Part shown: piece by piece, positions 36,627 to 45,650 of the stretch
Numbering within the stretch: the first letter of the stretch is position 1
Layout: each line of letters begins with the position of its first letter
From: Pseudomonas sp. MM211
GTDB taxonomy: Bacteria; Pseudomonadota; Gammaproteobacteria; Pseudomonadales; Pseudomonadaceae
Direction of reading: 5' to 3'
Assembly: GCF_020386635.1 (NCBI RefSeq)
Contig: NZ_CP081942.1
Location: 2,542,001 to 2,606,000, forward strand
Length of the DNA stretch: 64,000 bases
Made by a program: the position numbers and the translations under genes
The notes under the pieces: model-generated
Told to the model about the DNA's origin: nothing
The model's input: only the letters and a program-made list of their open reading frames with translations
The model's database searches: none

Positions 36627-36668
36627 GGCTTGGCCCGTCGTTTGGCTGAGACTGATGGCGAAGGATAC

Positions 36669-36687
36669 TAATGTTAATGAGAATGCG
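36669..36687 (-). promoter_or_regulatory. Putative Fur box upstream of bfd
   Basis: TAATGTTAATGAGAATGCG is a partial match to the GATAATGATAATCATTATC consensus and lies about 43 bp before the bfd start. The match is imperfect and is supported mainly by the known low-iron induction of bfd. Confidence 0.4.
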
Positions 36688-36864
36688 TGTCAAAGATAAA
36701 CTGGATCTTGATTGGCTGAAAAAGCCAACTTTGGATGAGCGGTAATCTGCCTGATCAGTCAGCTTGCTTGAGGTATTTCCAGCGTTTTGAAGATCAGATG
36801 GCTGGGGAGCGTCCAGCATCGTTTGCAATGCCGCGAATACCGGCTGGCGAGTAGGGCAGGCCAT

Positions 36865-36893
36865 AAAAAAACCGGCTCGTGAGCCGGTTTTTT
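36865..36893 (-). terminator. argC terminator
   Basis: ACCGGCTC-GT-GAGCCGGT with long A and T tracts on either side lies 17 bp past the argC stop. It could work in both directions. Confidence 0.88.
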
Positions 36894-36909
36894 ATTTACA
36901 GCGCAGCGC

Positions 36910-37842
36910 TCAATCGATCTGAGTGCACAGCCCTTCATCCAGGCCCAGCATGATGTTGAGGTTCTGCACCGCAGCACCCGAGGCGCCTTTACCCAGGTTA
37001 TCGAGCTTGGCTACCAGCAAGGCCTGTTTGCCGCTGTTCGCACCGTACACCTGCAGCTCGGCGCGATTGCTGCCGTTCAGGCCGTGGGGGGTGATGAATG
37101 GCGCCGAGTCGGCAGGGATCTCGTTGTAGGGCAGAACCTGCACGAACTGCTCACCCTGGTAGTAATCGCTCAGGGCTTTTTGCAGCTCGACGCCGTTGGC
37201 GCTTTGCAGGGGGATCATCACCAGCATGCCCTGGTCGTAGCTGCCGACCGCTGGCTGGAAGATCGGGCGTGCGTTCAGGCCGCTCCAGTGCTGGATCTCC
37301 GGAATGTGCTTGTGGTCGAAGCCCAGGCCGTAGGCCGCGTAGACCGGCGCACCTTCCTGCTCATAGCGTTCGACCATCTTGGTGCCGCCACCGGTGTAGC
37401 CGGATACGGCGTTGATGCACAGTTCGCGATCCGAGCCCAGTAGGCCCGCCTCGATGAGTGGGCGCAGCAGCAGGATGGCGCCCGTGGCGTAGCAGCCCGG
37501 GTTGCTCACGGCGGCGGCCTTGGCGATGGCTTCGCGTTGGCCCTTGGCCAGTTCGGCCATGCCGAAAACCCAGTCATTGGCAGTGCGGTGTGCAGAGCTG
37601 GCGTCGAGCACCCTGCAGCCGGCTTCACGAGCTTGAGCCGCCGTTTCTTTAGCTGCATCGTCGGGCAGGCACAGTACGGTCACGTCGACCGAACGCATCA
37701 GCTCGAGCTTGGCCTCTACGTCACGGCGTTTGTCGTGGTCGATGGTGACCACTTCGATCTGCGGGTGGTTGGCCAGCCGCTGACGAATCTGCAGGCCCGT
37801 GGTGCCGGCCTGTCCATCGATGAAGATCTGATATTTTTTCAT
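36910..37842 (-). CDS. argC: N-acetyl-gamma-glutamyl-phosphate reductase, short type (ArgC2)
   Basis: A 310-residue NADPH enzyme making N-acetylglutamate semialdehyde in arginine synthesis. It is the shorter type 2 form (common size about 310, against about 345 for type 1). The nucleotide loop FIDGQAGTTGLQI opens the protein, SSAHRTAND follows, and the catalytic cysteine is in AAVSNPGCYATGA near residue 115. It starts 5 bp after rnt on the same strand, so rnt-argC are co-transcribed. The P. aeruginosa gene order in this block, as I recall it, lacks argC at this place. Confidence 0.93.
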   Translation of the reverse strand: MKKYQIFIDGQAGTTGLQIRQRLANHPQIEVVTIDHDKRRDVEAKLELMRSVDVTVLCLPDDAAKETAAQAREAGCRVLDASSAHRTANDWVFGMAELAKGQREAIAKAAAVSNPGCYATGAILLLRPLIEAGLLGSDRELCINAVSGYTGGGTKMVERYEQEGAPVYAAYGLGFDHKHIPEIQHWSGLNARPIFQPAVGSYDQGMLVMIPLQSANGVELQKALSDYYQGEQFVQVLPYNEIPADSAPFITPHGLNGSNRAELQVYGANSGKQALLVAKLDNLGKGASGAAVQNLNIMLGLDEGLCTQID

Positions 37843-37847
37843 GGCAC

Positions 37848-38522
37848 TCACTCGTCGAAGTCTTCCCAGCCGCCCATTTCCTTCCAGCGATTGACGATGC
37901 CGCAAAACAGCTCGGCGGTCTTCTCGGTGTCATAGCGGGCGGAGTGGGCTTCACGGCCGTCGAACTCGATGCCGGCGGCCTGGCACGCCTTGGCCAGCAC
38001 GGTCTGCCCGTAGGCGAGGCCGGCGAGGCTGGCGGTGTCAAAGCTGGAGAAGGGGTGGAAGGGATTGCGCTTGAGGTCACAGCGCGCGACCGCGGCATTG
38101 AGGAAGCCCAGGTCGAAGCTGCTGTTGTGGCCGACCAGAATGGCGCGCTTGCAGCCATTGGCCTTCAGGGATTTGCGCAGACCACGGAAAATCTCGGTCA
38201 GCGCATGCTCTTCGCTTACCGCCATGCGCAGCGGGTGGTCTAGCTTGATGCCGGTGAAATCCAGAGCCGCCTGCTCGATATTGGCGCCTTCGAATGGCTC
38301 GACCCGGAAGAAATGCGTGTGATCGGGATACAGGAAGCCGCCTTCATCCATGCCAATGGTGGTCGCAGCGATTTCCAGCAGGGCGTCGGTAGCACTATTA
38401 AAACCACCGGTTTCAACATCCACCACCACCGGCAGGTAACCACGAAAACGCGCGGCCATGGGGTGACGCGGGCCGCTGCTGCTCGTTTGCTCCTGATCGT
38501 CTTCGTACAGTTCTTCGCTCAT
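37848..38522 (-). CDS. rnt: Ribonuclease T
   Basis: A 224-residue DEDDh exoribonuclease trimming tRNA and other RNA 3' ends. Exo I is [11 protein letters not shown] near residue 33, with both Asp and Glu. Exo II is [18 protein letters not shown] near 128. Exo III with the catalytic histidine and aspartate is [18 protein letters not shown] near 190. It overlaps pyrC by 4 bp, consistent with one pyrC-rnt-argC transcript. Confidence 0.96.
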   Translation of the reverse strand: MSEELYEDDQEQTSSSGPRHPMAARFRGYLPVVVDVETGGFNSATDALLEIAATTIGMDEGGFLYPDHTHFFRVEPFEGANIEQAALDFTGIKLDHPLRMAVSEEHALTEIFRGLRKSLKANGCKRAILVGHNSSFDLGFLNAAVARCDLKRNPFHPFSSFDTASLAGLAYGQTVLAKACQAAGIEFDGREAHSARYDTEKTAELFCGIVNRWKEMGGWEDFDE

Positions 38523-39565
38523 TGACCAGCCTCCAGCAGACGCCAGCGCAGCGGTTCACCCGCGCGCAAGGGGATTACCGTCTGCTCGCCGAACGGCAGG
38601 CTGGCCGGTGCGTTCCACGACTCACGCACCAGGGTGATGGTGTCGGTGTTGCGCGGTAGAGCGTAGAAGTCCGGGCCAAAATGGCTGGCGAAGGCTTCCA
38701 GTTTGTCCAGCGCGCCACGCTGCTCGAAGGCCTCGGCATACAGCTCGATGGCCGCATAAGCGGTGTAGCAACCGGCACAGCCGCAGGCGTTTTCCTTGGC
38801 GTGCTTCGCGTGGGGCGCGGAGTCGGTGCCCAGGAAGAACTTCGGACTGCCGCTGGTGGCTGCATCGAGCAGCGCTTCCTGGTGCGTGTTGCGCTTGAGG
38901 ATCGGCAGGCAATAGAAGTGCGGACGAATGCCGCCGACCAGCATGTGGTTACGGTTGTACAGCAGATGCTGCGGGGTGATGGTGGCACCGACGTTGGCCG
39001 GCGCCTCCTTGACGAACTGGGCAGCATCGCCGGTGGTGATGTGTTCGAACACCACTTTCAGCGTCGGGAAGCGCTCGACCAGACGGCGCATGTGCTCGTC
39101 GATAAAAGCCTTCTCGCGGTCGAAAACATCGACCTCGGCGCGGGTGACTTCACCGTGCACCAGCAGCGGCATGCCGGTTTCCGCCAGGGCTTCCAGGGCG
39201 TCGGTGATGTTGTCCAGGCTGGTAACGCCCGAGTCGGAGTTGGTGGTCGCCCCGGCCGGGTACATCTTCGCCGCGTAGACGATGCCGCTGGCCTTGGCTG
39301 CACGGATGTCGTCACCCGTGGTGCGATCGGTGAGATACAGCACCATCAACGGCTGGAACTGGCTGCCAGCCGGCCGCGCATCGAGAATGCGCTGACGATA
39401 GCCAGTGGCCTCGGCGGCGTTGCGCACCGGCGGCACCAGGTTGGGCATGATGATCGCGCGGGCGAAGGTACGGGCGACATCGGCGACGGTGTGCGGCAGT
39501 ACCGCGCCGTCGCGCAGATGAATGTGCCAGTCGTCGGGACGCAGCAGGGTGATGCGGTCGGTCAT
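38519..39565 (-). CDS. pyrC: Dihydroorotase
   Basis: A 348-residue class II dihydroorotase of pyrimidine synthesis, closing carbamoyl-aspartate to dihydroorotate with a binuclear zinc site. Metal ligands are visible as DWHIHLRDG near residue 14, the carbamylated lysine in [11 protein letters not shown] near 100, LVHGE near 137 and FEHITTGDA near 175. The catalytic aspartate is in [20 protein letters not shown] near 250. The ATG at 39565 begins the conserved N-terminus. It is the first gene of pyrC-rnt-argC. Confidence 0.97.
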   Translation of the reverse strand: MTDRITLLRPDDWHIHLRDGAVLPHTVADVARTFARAIIMPNLVPPVRNAAEATGYRQRILDARPAGSQFQPLMVLYLTDRTTGDDIRAAKASGIVYAAKMYPAGATTNSDSGVTSLDNITDALEALAETGMPLLVHGEVTRAEVDVFDREKAFIDEHMRRLVERFPTLKVVFEHITTGDAAQFVKEAPANVGATITPQHLLYNRNHMLVGGIRPHFYCLPILKRNTHQEALLDAATSGSPKFFLGTDSAPHAKHAKENACGCAGCYTAYAAIELYAEAFEQRGALDKLEAFASHFGPDFYALPRNTDTITLVRESWNAPASLPFGEQTVIPLRAGEPLRWRLLEAGQ

Positions 39566-39715
39566 TGAGGCTTCCAGGCGGGGGCGAAACATGCCCGGAA
39601 TCCTACCGGAAAAGCCCGGCGGGGGCACGCCGCAGATAGGCCATCGCACGGCTCAAGTTTTCTCCGCCGCCACCGATACCCACAGGGAACGTTATGTTTT
39701 CTTGTGGAGCTCGCT

Positions 39716-40645
39716 GTGCGCCAGCCTCTTTTCCTCATCGTCGGATTGCTCGCCGGCGCAGGCTTGAGTCTGCCTGTGGCCGCGATCAGCTTCCAGACTC
39801 GTCTGGAAAAGGTCGAATGGCAGGTGGCCGGCGACCAGTTCGAATGCCGGCTGACGCAACCGATCACTGATTTCGGTTCGGGCCAGTTCGTGCGCCGTGC
39901 GGGCGAACAGGCGACCTTCCGTCTGCAGCCCCGGGAGCGCTGGCTGGGCAGCGGCTCGGCAACGCTACTCGCGGCAGCGGCGCCCTGGCAGCCGGGGCGT
40001 GGCGACATCAACCTCGGTGTGGTTAGCGTCGGCAGCGGCGAAGTGCCGTTCAACAGTAGCCAGGAGCAGGCTGGGCGTTTGCTGACCGGCTTGCTGGAAG
40101 GGCGCAGCCCGCTGGTGCGCCATCGTAGCCAGGTGGGTGGTGATCTCGAGGTGCGGATGCTGCCGGTACGCTTTCGCAAGGCCTACGACGATTACCTGAA
40201 CTGCACGGCCAAGCTGTTACCGGTCAACTTCGACCAGGTGCGCAAGTCCACCGTCGGCTTCCCGGGCGGCGGGGCAGAGCTCGACCCCATGGCCAAGGCC
40301 AAGCTGGAAATCATCCTCGATTTCATGAAGGCCGACCCTGCTGTCAATCGCATTGAGCTGGACGGTCACTCCGACAACAGCGGCAACCGCCTGACCAACC
40401 GCGACCTGTCGCGCCGCCGGGCGCTGGCGGTGATGGAGTACTTCAAGGCTCAGGGCATCCCCGAAGAGCGCATCGTCATGCGCTTTCACGGCGAGCGTTA
40501 CCCGCTGGCGCCCAACACCACGGCCGCCAACCGGGAAAGGAACCGCAGGGTGTCCATAAGCCTCGATAAGGTGCCTGAAGCCCCCGCGCAGCCTGCCGAA
40601 CAGGCCGCCCCGGCGGTGCCTTCAACGCCCGCTGCCACCTCCTGA
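39716..40645 (+). CDS. motY: MotY-like flagellar stator-associated OmpA-family protein
   Basis: A 309-residue exported protein. The signal peptide RQPLFLIVGLLAGAGLSLPV is followed by the N-terminal MotY domain. Residues about 180-290 form an OmpA-type peptidoglycan-binding domain (RIELDGHSDNSGNRLTNRDL, SRRRALAVMEYFKAQG, NRERNRRVSISL). MotY sits in the T-ring around the motor and recruits stators. The position between pyrC and argG matches PA3526 (motY). The start is a GTG at 39716 with GGAG seven bases upstream; a GTG at 39704 is possible. It has a proline/alanine-rich C-terminal tail. Confidence 0.88.
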   Translation: MRQPLFLIVGLLAGAGLSLPVAAISFQTRLEKVEWQVAGDQFECRLTQPITDFGSGQFVRRAGEQATFRLQPRERWLGSGSATLLAAAAPWQPGRGDINLGVVSVGSGEVPFNSSQEQAGRLLTGLLEGRSPLVRHRSQVGGDLEVRMLPVRFRKAYDDYLNCTAKLLPVNFDQVRKSTVGFPGGGAELDPMAKAKLEIILDFMKADPAVNRIELDGHSDNSGNRLTNRDLSRRRALAVMEYFKAQGIPEERIVMRFHGERYPLAPNTTAANRERNRRVSISLDKVPEAPAQPAEQAAPAVPSTPAATS

Positions 40646-40744
40646 TCCTGTCGCTTCAATGCCATGGCCTGTCGCACCCCTGTAAATCGCGGGCCATGGG
40701 CAGTAGAATCACGGGCTTTCCGAACAACCCGTGGAGTGGATGGC

Positions 40745-41962
40745 ATGGCGGACGTCAAAAAGGTAGTTCTGGCCTATTCCGGTGGCCTGGACACCTCGGT
40801 GATCCTCAAGTGGCTGCAAGATACCTATAACTGTGAAGTGGTGACCTTCACCGCCGATCTCGGTCAGGGCGAAGAGGTCGAGCCGGCCCGCGCCAAGGCC
40901 AAGGCAATGGGCGTCAAGGAAATCTACATCGATGACCTGCGCGAAGAGTTCGTTCGCGACTTCGTCTACCCGATGTTCCGCGCCAACACCGTTTACGAAG
41001 GCGAGTACCTGCTGGGTACTTCCATCGCGCGCCCGCTGATCGCCAAGCGTTTGATCGAGATCGCCAACGAGACCGGCGCTGACGCCATCTCCCATGGTGC
41101 TACCGGCAAGGGCAACGACCAGGTTCGCTTCGAGCTGGGCGCCTACGCGCTCAAGCCCGGTGTGAAAGTGATCGCTCCTTGGCGCGAGTGGGATCTGCTG
41201 TCCCGCGAAAAGCTGATGGATTATGCCGAGAAGCATGCGATCCCGATCGAGCGTCACGGCAAGAAGAAGTCGCCGTACTCCATGGATGCCAACCTGCTGC
41301 ACATTTCCTATGAAGGCGGCGTGTTGGAAGACACTTGGACCGAGCACGAAGAAGACATGTGGCGTTGGACCAAGTCGCCTGAAGCGGCTCCGGACAGCCC
41401 GACCTACATCGAGCTGACCTACAAGGCCGGCGACATCGTTGCCATCGACGGCAAGGAGCTGAGCCCAGCCACCGTGCTGGCCGAACTGAACCGCATCGGC
41501 GGCGAGAACGGCATCGGTCGTCTGGACATCGTCGAGAACCGTTACGTCGGCATGAAGTCCCGTGGCTGCTACGAGACCCCGGGCGGCACCATCATGCTGC
41601 GTGCCCACCGCGCCATCGAGTCGATCACCCTGGATCGCGAAGTCGCTCACCTGAAAGACGAGCTGATGCCGAAGTACGCCAGCCTGATCTACAACGGTTT
41701 CTGGTGGAGCCCGGAGCGTCTGATGCTGCAACAGATGATCGACGCCTCCCAAGCCAACGTGAATGGTGTGGTTCGCCTTAAGCTGTACAAGGGCAACGTC
41801 ATCGTCACTGGCCGTCAGTCCGACGACTCGCTGTTCGATGCCAACATCGCCACCTTCGAAGAAGACGGCGGCGCCTATAACCAGGCCGACGCGGCGGGCT
41901 TCATCAAGCTCAATGCCCTGCGCCTGCGCATCGCTGCTGGCAAGGATCGCAAGCTGCTGTAA
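40745..41962 (+). CDS. argG: Argininosuccinate synthase
   Basis: A 405-residue ATP-dependent ligase joining citrulline and aspartate in arginine synthesis. The ATP loop [18 protein letters not shown] opens the protein. [41 protein letters not shown] and [18 protein letters not shown] follow. The ATG at 40745 lies just after a GGAGTGG stretch. It is encoded opposite to argC, 3 kb away, so the two arginine genes are not in one operon. Confidence 0.98.
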   Translation: MADVKKVVLAYSGGLDTSVILKWLQDTYNCEVVTFTADLGQGEEVEPARAKAKAMGVKEIYIDDLREEFVRDFVYPMFRANTVYEGEYLLGTSIARPLIAKRLIEIANETGADAISHGATGKGNDQVRFELGAYALKPGVKVIAPWREWDLLSREKLMDYAEKHAIPIERHGKKKSPYSMDANLLHISYEGGVLEDTWTEHEEDMWRWTKSPEAAPDSPTYIELTYKAGDIVAIDGKELSPATVLAELNRIGGENGIGRLDIVENRYVGMKSRGCYETPGGTIMLRAHRAIESITLDREVAHLKDELMPKYASLIYNGFWWSPERLMLQQMIDASQANVNGVVRLKLYKGNVIVTGRQSDDSLFDANIATFEEDGGAYNQADAAGFIKLNALRLRIAAGKDRKLL

Positions 41963-42181
41963 CGGCTATCCTCTTCAGTCCACGCCGGGCCCTGCATTCG
42001 CCAGGGTTCCGGTGTGCGATTTCTCTGTAGCATCACCCACGACGCATCATCCGGCTCCCTTGGCGATCTCGCTGCAGGGCGGTTTTAGTGTGGGCGTGAT
42101 GATTGTCAGGAGTGCCGCCGACCGGCTAGGCAGGGCAGCGGAGCTGGCCGGGCGAGCGCCCAGCCGTGGGTGCGAGAGGGC

Positions 42182-42519
42182 TCAGGCTTTGCGGGTCAGC
42201 GACTGCTGTTCGAAACTGACGCCTACCAGGCCGCTGTTCATCAGGGCGCGGATATTGGCGTGGTCACTGCCTTCGGGAGTGGCCAGCACGCTGCGGTAGT
42301 GTTCGCCGAAGCACTGCAGAGCTTCCTGATCGGTGAGGCCTTCGAGTTGGGCTAGGCCCAAGGTCTTGCACGAGCCTTCGTTCTGGCCGGCGGCATTGCT
42401 GACGTCACCGTTGCGGAAGGCGCTGGGCTGATAGTCATAGTGCTCAGCGATGAAGGCCAGGGTCTCGGCAAAGGCGAAGTGCTCGCCGCTCAGGCGGGCG
42501 CGGAAGTCGTTCAGGTGGC

Positions 42520-42523
<4 letters not shown>
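42182..42523 (-). CDS. HopJ-family protein
   Basis: A 113-residue protein matching the HopJ type III effector family by its pattern: FAFAETLAFIAEHYDYQPSA, then NEGSCKTLGLAQLEGLTDQE and GSDHANIRALMNSGL. Despite the family name, members are widespread in non-pathogens, and no secretion signal is evident. The ATG at 42523 overlaps the stop of the preceding DUF1244 gene by 4 bp, so the two are translationally coupled. Confidence 0.82.
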
Positions 42524-42822
<299 letters not shown>

Positions 42823-42908
42823 GGCGATGCTCTCTCCGGGAGGGATGGCGGCGATGATAAAAGCCGGCGGGCAGGTCGGCAACTGGGCCGCCTGCCGATT
42901 GTCGCGGA

Positions 42909-43280
42909 TCAGCGATGGCCGGCCAGGGTGATCGACACCGATTCGGCGAAACGCAAGGCGTGGGGCTTGTCGACCTCAACTTCAGCGTAGCGTACCGCCT
43001 CGTGGCTCATGACCAAGTCGAGAATTTCCTGGGTCAGGCGCTCCAGAAGGGCGAAGCTGTTGCCTTCGACGTGGCGGATAATAGCCTTGGTAATGGTGCG
43101 GTAATTGAGGGCGTGATCGATGTCGTTGTCACGCACCGCGTCAACGGCCGGATAAAGGATGGTCAGGTTGATCAGCACGTCCTGCTTGTTGTTGATCTCC
43201 TCCTCCTTGATGCCGATGAAGGTGCGCAGGCGCAGATCCTTGACGCGAATACGCGCCATGCCGGGTTCCAGTCTGGGCAT
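42909..43280 (-). CDS. folX: Dihydroneopterin triphosphate 2'-epimerase FolX
   Basis: A 123-residue tunnelling-fold enzyme related to dihydroneopterin aldolase. Features are [20 protein letters not shown] at the start, [20 protein letters not shown] in the middle and [20 protein letters not shown] at the end. The first match favours epimerase (FolX) over aldolase (FolB), and its place beside folE and folM supports tetrahydromonapterin synthesis, as with PA3439-PA3437. It is the last gene of the folM-folE-folX unit, 2 bp after folE. Confidence 0.88.
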   Translation of the reverse strand: MPRLEPGMARIRVKDLRLRTFIGIKEEEINNKQDVLINLTILYPAVDAVRDNDIDHALNYRTITKAIIRHVEGNSFALLERLTQEILDLVMSHEAVRYAEVEVDKPHALRFAESVSITLAGHR

Positions 43281-43282
43281 GG

Positions 43283-43843
43283 TTACTTGCTCCGTCCGAT
43301 CAGTTGCAGGAATTCATGGCGTGTATTGTAGGACTCGCGGAAGGCGCCGAGCATCACCGAGGTGCTCATCACCGAGTTCTGCTTCTCCACGCCACGCATC
43401 ATCATGCACATGTGCTGGGCCTCGATGACCACGGCCACGCCGGCGGCCTGGGTGACTTCCTCGATGGCGTTGGCAATCTGCCGGGTGAGGTTTTCCTGGA
43501 TCTGCAGGCGGCGTGCGTACATGTCGACGATACGGGCGATCTTCGACAGCCCCAACACCTTGCCGGTGGGAATGTAAGCCACGTGAGCCTTACCAATGAA
43601 CGGCAGCAGGTGGTGTTCGCAGAGCGAGTAGAGCTCGACGTCCTTGACGATCACCATCTCGTCGCTGTCGGAGCTGAACAGGGCGCCGTTGACCACCTCT
43701 TCCAGGCTCTTCTCATAGCCGTTGCACAGGTACTGCATGGCCTTGGCGGCGCGCTTGGGGGTATCCAGTAAACCTTCGCGCTCGGGGTTCTCGCCGATGC
43801 CGAGGAGGATTTCGCGGTAATGATTGGGCAGTAATGGGTTCAT
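43283..43843 (-). CDS. folE: GTP cyclohydrolase I
   Basis: A 186-residue GTP cyclohydrolase I, forming 7,8-dihydroneopterin triphosphate. Zinc and active-site residues are in [20 protein letters not shown] (Cys and two His) and in [17 protein letters not shown] with the second Cys. Two ATG codons are possible; 43843 is preferred because GAGG sits nine bases ahead, while 43849 leaves only three. It lies in an operon with folM upstream and folX downstream, the second-type folE arrangement of pseudomonads. Confidence 0.95.
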   Translation of the reverse strand: MNPLLPNHYREILLGIGENPEREGLLDTPKRAAKAMQYLCNGYEKSLEEVVNGALFSSDSDEMVIVKDVELYSLCEHHLLPFIGKAHVAYIPTGKVLGLSKIARIVDMYARRLQIQENLTRQIANAIEEVTQAAGVAVVIEAQHMCMMMRGVEKQNSVMSTSVMLGAFRESYNTRHEFLQLIGRSK

Positions 43844-43864
43844 CTTCATTGTCCTCGCGGCGCC

Positions 43865-44575
43865 TCACTTGAGGTGGCGGCCGCCGTTCACGGTCAGGGT
43901 GGTGCCGGTGATGTAGGGGGTGTCCAGCAGATAACGCAGGCTCTGGTAGATCACATGGGGGCCGGGCTCGAAGCCCAGTGCCGATTTGCCGAGCGCCTTG
44001 GTTCGGTATTCGTCATCGTCTTGCGGGTTGAACATCAGCAGGGCCGGGGCTATGCCGTTGACCTTGATGCCCGGCGCGAAGCGCGCGGCGAAGGACAGCG
44101 TCAGGCTGTCCATGCCCGCTTTGCTGGCGCAGTACGCCGGCCGGTTGCCGCTGCCCTTGCGCACCACGTCATCGCTGATGTGGATGATGTCCGCCTGTTC
44201 GCTGCGCTGTAGCAGCGCTGCGCAGTGCAGGTTGATCAGGTAGGGCGCCAGCATGTGTACGGTGAACAGTTGCTGAAAGGCCGCAGCTTCTTCACCCGGC
44301 GCTTCCGCGAACCAGGCCGAGGCGTTGTGCACGATAGCGCGCAACGCGTCGGTATGGCTCTGCAGGCGTTCGATGAAGTCGAGAATGCTCGCCTCGCTGG
44401 TGAAGTCGGCGTGCAGGGTCAGCACGCCGCGATCCCGCAGTTTCTCCAGTTCAGGCCTGTCACTGCGGTAGGTGACGATCAATGAATGGCCGTCATCGAG
44501 CAGCCGTTCGGCGCAATAGAGGCCGACACGCTGGCTGGCGCCGGTGATCAGGATCTGGGCGTTGCTGACGCTCAT
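43865..44575 (-). CDS. folM: Dihydromonapterin reductase FolM
   Basis: A 236-residue SDR that reduces dihydromonapterin (and dihydrofolate weakly) with NADPH. The nucleotide loop is ITGASQRVGLYCAERLLDDG, followed by HADFTSEASILD and NASAW (the NNAG position with one N lost), then the catalytic YCASKAGMDSLTLSFAARFA. It starts 21 bp before folE, so folM-folE-folX form one operon. A CTGTAC-N8-GTACAG site lies about 85 bp upstream. Confidence 0.88.
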   Translation of the reverse strand: MSVSNAQILITGASQRVGLYCAERLLDDGHSLIVTYRSDRPELEKLRDRGVLTLHADFTSEASILDFIERLQSHTDALRAIVHNASAWFAEAPGEEAAAFQQLFTVHMLAPYLINLHCAALLQRSEQADIIHISDDVVRKGSGNRPAYCASKAGMDSLTLSFAARFAPGIKVNGIAPALLMFNPQDDDEYRTKALGKSALGFEPGPHVIYQSLRYLLDTPYITGTTLTVNGGRHLK

Positions 44576-44659
44576 GGGAATTGGCCGGGAATGAACGGGA
44601 AAGGCGCCGCCATGAAAGTCGGTAGCCTTGACCACGCAACGTTATAGTAGCCACAGAAG

Positions 44660-44679
44660 CTGTACAACCCTTCGTACAG
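44660..44679 (-). promoter_or_regulatory. Inverted TGTAC site in the folM promoter
   Basis: CTGTACAACCCTTCGTACAG is an inverted repeat with CTGTAC/GTACAG arms and an 8-bp spacer. It lies 85-104 bp ahead of folM, where it would overlap the -35 region. It resembles the TGTACA sites ahead of the MerR gene and the monooxygenase-like gene nearby, so the LitR-like regulator is the likely binder. Confidence 0.5.
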
Positions 44680-44728
44680 TGTGGGAAAGCGAAGCGCCAT
44701 GGCCTACTGGGGCCATGGCGCTCCCGGC

Positions 44729-45301
44729 TCAGCGGCCGGTTGGAGCGCTCACGCGGCGCAGCAGGCCGGCAGGGCGGTTGCCCTGCAGCCATGGCGCGAG
44801 CAGGCGGGTGACCAGAGGGATGAACAGGTAGGTCATCAACGGCGTTAGCGCCAGGGTGCTGAGCAGCACGCGGATCACCAGCGGAACGTCCGCCAGCAGG
44901 CCGCCGAACAACAGGTTGAAGCCCAGAGAAACCGGGAAGAAGGCCAGCCAGATGGCGACGGTCTGCTTCCAGCGCGGCGGCTGCCGTAGGCCGCTGCCGA
45001 ACCAGGCGTCGATGCCCAGAGCACGCTGTTCATGGGGCTGGGCGAAGAGGCCCTTGCCGCGGCTCAGCCAGGCACTGCGGGATGCGGAATGCTCCCAGGT
45101 GGCCATGGTTTGCTCGTCGGTAAAGCGGAATACCATCTGGAATTCGTCGTCACCTGGCGGTGGAGCCAGGACGCCAGAGCCCAGATAGCCAGGGAAGTCG
45201 GTAGCCAGTTGCTCGCCTTCGCGTAGCCAGGCGATGAAATCTTGATAGCGCCCGTTGGCAACACGGCGCGCCACCATTAGGGTGACCGGTTCGGTAGACA
45301 T
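44729..45301 (-). CDS. Antibiotic-biosynthesis-monooxygenase-like domain with two membrane helices
   Basis: A 190-residue protein. Residues 1-95 are an ABM/heme-degrading-fold ferredoxin-like domain (VTLMVARRVANGRYQDFIAW, FRFTDEQTMATWEHSASRSA). Residues about 115-175 hold two membrane helices (TVAIWLAFFPVSLGFNLLFG and VLLSTLALTPLMTYLFIPLV), a fusion type common in pseudomonads. AGGAG precedes the ATG at 45301. A TTTGTACAAA site at 45402-45411 suggests shared control with the fol operon. No function is known for this membrane form. Confidence 0.8.
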   Translation of the reverse strand: MSTEPVTLMVARRVANGRYQDFIAWLREGEQLATDFPGYLGSGVLAPPPGDDEFQMVFRFTDEQTMATWEHSASRSAWLSRGKGLFAQPHEQRALGIDAWFGSGLRQPPRWKQTVAIWLAFFPVSLGFNLLFGGLLADVPLVIRVLLSTLALTPLMTYLFIPLVTRLLAPWLQGNRPAGLLRRVSAPTGR

Positions 45302-45401
45302 CGTGTATCTCCTGCAGAGCACCTGGCCAGGGTAGGGTCAGGCGGATGGCGCGGCTCGGGGTGGTGAGTCGCGTCTTGAACGCAGCAAGGATTATTCCTG
45401 T

Positions 45402-45411
45402 TTTGTACAAA
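45402..45411 (-). promoter_or_regulatory. TTTGTACAAA site upstream of ABM-domain gene
   Basis: A 10-bp palindrome 101-110 bp ahead of the monooxygenase-like gene, sharing the TGTACA core with sites at 44660 and 45600. The rest of the 349-bp gap between this gene and the MerR gene shows no reading frame of interest. Confidence 0.4.
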
Positions 45412-45599
45412 TTATCCAGCAATCTCTGTGTCACCGCCAAAAGTAGGCTCAACGCCGCCATTACAGGGGCTTCGAGCCCCTACCGCTTGTCGAGAATTGC
45501 CTTTTAGGTATTTCGCCTGAGCGGCTCCTGAGGCCACCCATGCCCTATTTTGGGGTGGTCGAATACCCGATAGTGCGCAACATCGCTGCTGAAAGTTTG

Positions 45600-45616
45600 T
45601 GTACAGGATTTGTACA
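45600..45616 (+). promoter_or_regulatory. Paired TGTACA sites upstream of the MerR gene
   Basis: Two TGTACA palindromes with 11-bp spacing between equivalent bases (TGTACAGGATTTGTACA), one DNA turn apart, lie 35-51 bp ahead of the MerR start. The layout fits autoregulation by a MerR-type dimer or tetramer. Confidence 0.5.
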
Positions 45617-45650
45617 ACTAAAATGAAAGGCACTTCGAGCTGGAGTAGAC

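Noticed and set aside
36688..36864. Small gene in the gap between bfd and argC
   Set aside because: Only short frames without coding character; a TTGGCT/AGCCAA hairpin near 36712 has no T tract.
41963..42181. Gene or RNA in the 219-bp gap between argG and the HopJ gene
   Set aside because: Frames here continue argG out of phase; no ribosome-binding site, hairpin with T tract or conserved motif was seen.
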